From an uncultured Gemmatimonadota bacterium (lineage in GTDB: Bacteria > Gemmatimonadota > Gemmatimonadetes > Palauibacterales > Palauibacteraceae): 46,223 bases of DNA. Made by a program: the position numbers and the translations under genes. Location of the stretch: NCBI GenBank assembly GCA_913043255.1, contig CAJWLK010000005.1, forward strand, positions 1-46,223, read 5' to 3'. Of the stretch, positions 43,350 to 46,223 are shown piece after piece (the first letter of the stretch is position 1; every line of letters begins with the position of its first letter). The notes beneath the pieces were generated by a model, which was not told where the DNA came from, made no database searches, and saw only the letters and a program-made list of their open reading frames with translations.

Positions 43350-44113
43350 GAGTGCCCCCTAGTTGTTTTGAGGTGTCCCGGTGGTTGGATGAGTTTCTTC
43401 GAGTCAATGAGATCGAGGACTATTCCGGGGCCCTAAATGGCCTTCAGGTTGCCGGGACTCGAGATGTTCGTCGTATCGGCGCTGCCACGGATGCGTGCCA
43501 GGCTACGATTGATCTTGCAGCTGAGGCTGATTGTGATCTTCTTGTAGTCCACCACGGGTTGTTTTGGGAAGGAGCAAAACCTCTTGTGGGCCCCGCGTTT
43601 AAGCGAATCCAACGCTTAATCGAGTCCGGCCTCGGTTTGTATTCATCTCATTTGCCTTTGGATATACATGAGGAAATTGGAAATAACGTGCTCATGGCAA
43701 GTGCGTTGGGAATGGGTGAGGTTGATTCGTTCAGGTCAACTCGAGGATCACAGACTGTTGGAGTGATCGGACCTCGCAGTCTCTCTCTTGAGGATCTTGC
43801 TGGCCGTGTCACTGATGTGTGCGGTAGCTCTCCGATGGTCATTGCAGGTGGTCCTGAACACGTTGAACGTATCGCCGTCATCACCGGTGCGGGTGGCTCA
43901 ATGATTAATGATGTGGTCTGTGCTGGAGCAGATACGTTCGTCACGGGAGAAGGGAGTCACCACACTTATCATGAGGCGTTAGAGCTTGGAATTAATCTTG
44001 TCTATGCCGGGCACTATGCGACAGAAACTCTAGGTGTCCGTGCTCTCGCTGAACGTGTGGCCGAGCGTTTTGGTGTTGAGCACATGTTTTTTGATGTGCC
44101 CACAGGGTTGTGA
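43346..44113 (+). CDS. NIF3-like dinuclear metal centre protein
   Basis: Member of the NIF3/YqfO/YbgI family, toroidal hexamers with a two-metal site; some act as GTP cyclohydrolase I type enzymes, but most have no proven role. About 255 residues: WLDEFLRVNEIEDYSGALNGLQVAG at the start, AADCDLLVVHHGLFW (metal His pair), GLYSSHLPLDIHEEIGNN and C-terminal VTGEGSHHTYHEALELGINL with AGHYATE. GTG 43346 overlaps the repeated guaA-type stop; GTG 43340 and GTG 43352 (GGGAG 5 nt upstream) are alternatives. It was probably next to guaA before the 522-bp insertion. It converges on mlaD. Confidence 0.87.
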   Translation: MRVPPSCFEVSRWLDEFLRVNEIEDYSGALNGLQVAGTRDVRRIGAATDACQATIDLAAEADCDLLVVHHGLFWEGAKPLVGPAFKRIQRLIESGLGLYSSHLPLDIHEEIGNNVLMASALGMGEVDSFRSTRGSQTVGVIGPRSLSLEDLAGRVTDVCGSSPMVIAGGPEHVERIAVITGAGGSMINDVVCAGADTFVTGEGSHHTYHEALELGINLVYAGHYATETLGVRALAERVAERFGVEHMFFDVPTGL

Positions 44114-44129
44114 TTTGTGGATGAGATAA

Positions 44130-44148
44130 CCCCCTCCTGAAGTGGGGG
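44130..44148. terminator. G/C hairpin between convergent NIF3-like and mlaD genes
   Basis: CCCCC (44130-44134)/GGGGG (44144-44148) with a 9-nt loop, in the 66-nt gap between two convergent genes. No T-run follows on either strand, so it is at best a weak or factor-dependent terminator. It resembles the hairpin before accD (AACCCC, CTCCT, then a G-run and GCG). Confidence 0.4.
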
Positions 44149-44179
44149 CGTATGGTCTTAGCAGTTGATGGCAGTTGCG

Positions 44180-45103
44180 TTAGAACACTGAAATCTTGAT
44201 GTCTTTGAGGTAGCGATCAGGCCTTTCTCGAATATCCTTCGTGAGAAGGGCGATTTCTTCACTCGCAGCTCGAAGGTTAGCGAGTGTCTCGGTTAGTCCC
44301 TCGTAAAAGTCGTCTTCTTTCAGTAGTCGTCCTAGTGAGCCTTCCCCTTCAGCCAATCCGGTTGTGATCGTTTCTAAGGATGCACTTGTTTCGTCGAAAC
44401 CCTCGCTCGCATCAGCCAAGCGTGCTGCTAAGGTGTCCAAGTTGGCCAGAGATCGAGCAAGCCCTTCGGATTCTACGAACTCTACTAGCCCTTTCGACGC
44501 TGCATCCATATTCGCGAGAAGGCCACGGACAGCATCACGTTCGCTCGACAATAAGTTTTGCAGTTCTTGCATGGCGGTCGCGAACGAACTGGAGCTCTGC
44601 TCTAAATTTTCGATCATCCGTTCACTCAACACGGATTCCACACGCTCGAGCAGGACCCCTGTCTCATCTCCTAGACTTGAAGCCAGTGACATAAGATCGA
44701 GGGTACGACTCAGAGTAATGGTGTCACCCGTGACGAGAGATGGGTTAGCCACGCCGGGTATCAACTCTACGAGCTGAGTTCCTAGGAAGCCGGATGGTTT
44801 AATTACTCCTCGTGTATCAGCTGGCAGGTCAATGACATCGAATATAGAGAGTGTGACCACCACTTGATTTGCCTCCAGGCGAACGTCGTCCACCTTGCCG
44901 ACTGCGACCCCACGGAGTAGTACCTCTGAGTCTGGCGTGATTTGTCCTGCATCAGCTGCCACACCTAGGAGGCGTAACGTTGGGCCGCCTAGTCGGGTGC
45001 CTGAGATCCACCACAGTCCTGCCACGAATGTGATAAGACCAATAAGGACGAGCGCCCCCACTTTGATTTCGGATCCGTGATCGCGGAGTCCGGGATCTCT
45101 CAT
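44180..45103 (-). CDS. mlaD: MCE-domain lipid transport protein MlaD
   Basis: Membrane-anchored periplasmic substrate-binding subunit of the Mla ABC system, which moves phospholipids between the outer and inner membranes. The 307-residue protein has one N-terminal helix (about 14-33, VGALVLIGLITFVAGLWWISG region), a single MCE domain (about 35-115: DAGQITPDSEVLLRGVAVGKV, PSGFLGTQLVELIPG) and a long helical C-terminal half with repeated Leu/Ser/Glu segments that may form a needle-like coiled coil. E. coli MlaD has only 183 residues; longer forms are common outside Proteobacteria. The start overlaps the mlaF stop (ATGA). Confidence 0.88.
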   Translation of the reverse strand: MRDPGLRDHGSEIKVGALVLIGLITFVAGLWWISGTRLGGPTLRLLGVAADAGQITPDSEVLLRGVAVGKVDDVRLEANQVVVTLSIFDVIDLPADTRGVIKPSGFLGTQLVELIPGVANPSLVTGDTITLSRTLDLMSLASSLGDETGVLLERVESVLSERMIENLEQSSSSFATAMQELQNLLSSERDAVRGLLANMDAASKGLVEFVESEGLARSLANLDTLAARLADASEGFDETSASLETITTGLAEGEGSLGRLLKEDDFYEGLTETLANLRAASEEIALLTKDIRERPDRYLKDIKISVF

Positions 45104-45846
45104 GCAACCTCCACGGCAGGTGCTGCATCAAGAAATTCGCGTACAGCAGGGTTGGCTGTGTTACGCATCTCGTCTGGGGTCCCTTCTGCTTTGATCACGC
45201 CCTCGGAAAGAAGGACGATGCGGTCCGCTAGGAAGAAAGCACAATCGACATCATGTGTGACGATAATGCTAGTTGCATCAACCTCTACGCTTACTTGGGC
45301 GATGAGTTCCTTAATGTGAGTAGCATTTATAGGATCCAGGCCGGTCGTCGGTTCATCGTATAGGATATAACGTCGTTTGCCGATTATCGCCCGTGCAATT
45401 GCAACCCTACGTTGCATGCCTCCAGACAACTCGGCTGGTAACAGAGTTAATACCTCTTCGCCCAAGTTGACGTGTCGTAGGGCTGACCGAGCGCGCTCTT
45501 CACATTCAAGCATCTTCTCATCGCAGAACCCGGGGGGCAGCCCCATCAGTAGGTTTCCGCGAACTGTAAGTGAATCGAATAGCGCTGAATTTTGAAAAAC
45601 ATACGCAATTTCGGACCGTATGTGAGCAATCGCCTCTCGATCTGCACTGGGAACTGATACTCCATCGACGATAACGTCACCATGGTCGGGGTCAAATAGC
45701 CCGACAATGTGTTTGAGCAAGACACTTTTTCCCGTCCCAGAGGGTCCCATAATGGCGAGTGTTTCTTGTTCGCGAACGGTGAGGGTTACTCCAGAGAGAA
45801 CGGGTCGCCCCCCCAACGTCTTGTGGAGATCTGTGATCTCAATCAC
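45100..45846 (-). CDS. mlaF: Mla lipid transport ATP-binding protein MlaF
   Basis: Cytosolic ATPase of the Mla transporter. From GTG at 45846 it has 248 residues: IEITDLHKTLGG..., Walker A GPSGTGKS, Q-loop FQNSALFDSLTV, signature LSGGMQRRVAIARAI, Walker B YILYDEPTTGLDP and switch VTHD. The longer open frame upstream would read through mlaE and is not used. The GTG overlaps the mlaE stop (GTGA) and its own stop overlaps mlaD, so mlaE-mlaF-mlaD are coupled. mlaC and mlaB are not seen here. Confidence 0.92.
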   Translation of the reverse strand: MIEITDLHKTLGGRPVLSGVTLTVREQETLAIMGPSGTGKSVLLKHIVGLFDPDHGDVIVDGVSVPSADREAIAHIRSEIAYVFQNSALFDSLTVRGNLLMGLPPGFCDEKMLECEERARSALRHVNLGEEVLTLLPAELSGGMQRRVAIARAIIGKRRYILYDEPTTGLDPINATHIKELIAQVSVEVDATSIIVTHDVDCAFFLADRIVLLSEGVIKAEGTPDEMRNTANPAVREFLDAAPAVEVA

Positions 45847-46223
45847 GTGAGTGCCTTGTATACAGGTCCGAGTGCAGCATCCATTACCATGATTGCAACG
45901 ATGATTGCGACCACTGCAGAGGTGGCTGTCCGTCCAACTCCGGCGGCGCCACCGCTCGCTCGAAGGCCTACGTAGCATGCGGTAAAAGTAATTATAAAGC
46001 CAAATGCAACTGCCTTCACAAGGGAATAGATGAGTGCCCCGTGATGATAATAGCCTTGTGCTCCTCCCCAGTATGCCTGGGCAGGGACATCTAGGATTCC
46101 GAATGCTACCAGCCCTCCGCTCAAGATACCGATCGCATTCGCTAAGATAACGAGCGGGACCAAAATAATTGTCCCAGCTAGTACGCGAGGAACAACCAGT
46201 TCAACCACAGGATCTCGTTCCAT
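45843..46223 (-). CDS. mlaE: Mla lipid transport permease MlaE, C-terminal part
   Basis: Inner-membrane permease of the Mla system. Only the last 126 residues are inside the window; the family has about 260, so the N-terminal half lies beyond 46223 and the Met at the edge is probably internal. Visible are RVLAGTIILVPLVILANAIG, a LVKAVAFGFIITFTACYVGL helix, and the typical SGGAAGVGRTATSAVV loop followed by the last helix. It overlaps mlaF by four bases. Confidence 0.9.
   Translation of the reverse strand: MERDPVVELVVPRVLAGTIILVPLVILANAIGILSGGLVAFGILDVPAQAYWGGAQGYYHHGALIYSLVKAVAFGFIITFTACYVGLRASGGAAGVGRTATSAVVAIIVAIMVMDAALGPVYKALT

Overview
The window looks like a chromosomal core region of a free-living, two-membrane (diderm), rod-shaped bacterium. 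Coding G+C is around 50 percent by eye. Most genes are translation, isoprenoid/lipid and cell-wall housekeeping genes. An outer-membrane porin, an Mla lipid-transport operon, RseP and the MreBCD/PBP2/RodA elongation machinery show the envelope type. The GlmU-like sugar nucleotidyltransferase of the Bacteroidota/Gemmatimonadota kind, a histidine kinase with an HQMGTP H-box and a CDDPF-type lipoprotein suggest the FCB side of the tree, perhaps a Gemmatimonadota-like lineage. This placement is inference and low in confidence. GTG and TTG starts are common, and many neighbours overlap by ATGA, GTGA, TTGA or TAATG.

Layout. (1) 106-1275: a porin. (2) 1572-7098, plus strand: thiI, then uppS-cdsA-dxr-rseP. 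(3) 7091-10184, minus strand: a tightly overlapping set of manC, a GlmU-like gene and an MBL hydrolase, converging on rseP. (4) 10410-15869, plus strand: a lipoprotein, serS, an orphan sensor kinase and a UvrD/PcrA helicase. (5) 15917-16381, minus strand: a DUF948 membrane protein, divergent from murA. (6) 16594-44113, plus strand: a very long co-oriented block: murA-pgeF, a hairpin/terminator leader, rimP-nusA-ylxQ-infB-DUF503-rbfA-truB-ribF, then rpsO (behind a near-consensus promoter) and pnp (behind a structured leader), an M16 protease, ald, a small unknown ORF, mreB-mreC-mreD-mrdA-rodA, accD, folC, hisS, guaA, a foreign gene, and a NIF3-like gene. (7) 44180-46223, minus strand: mlaE (cut by the window end)-mlaF-mlaD.

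The clearest anomaly is between guaA and the NIF3-like gene. The last 18 bases of guaA (the end of ...TIEWE-stop) are repeated 522 bp downstream with one mismatch. The repeats enclose a single AT-rich (about 35 percent G+C) gene for a small integral membrane protein of unknown function. This is the geometry of an element integrated at the guaA 3' end, reduced to one gene and no recombinase. The left copy supplies an ATGA start-stop overlap for the cargo gene and the right copy a GTGA overlap for the NIF3-like gene.

Other points of interest are a MurA with Asp in place of the catalytic Cys (expected fosfomycin insensitivity), a terminator-bearing leader before rimP-nusA-infB, a structured pnp leader, and an accD ribosome-binding region inside a hairpin. 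I found no tRNA, rRNA, CRISPR array, insertion sequence with a transposase, or recognisable riboswitch.
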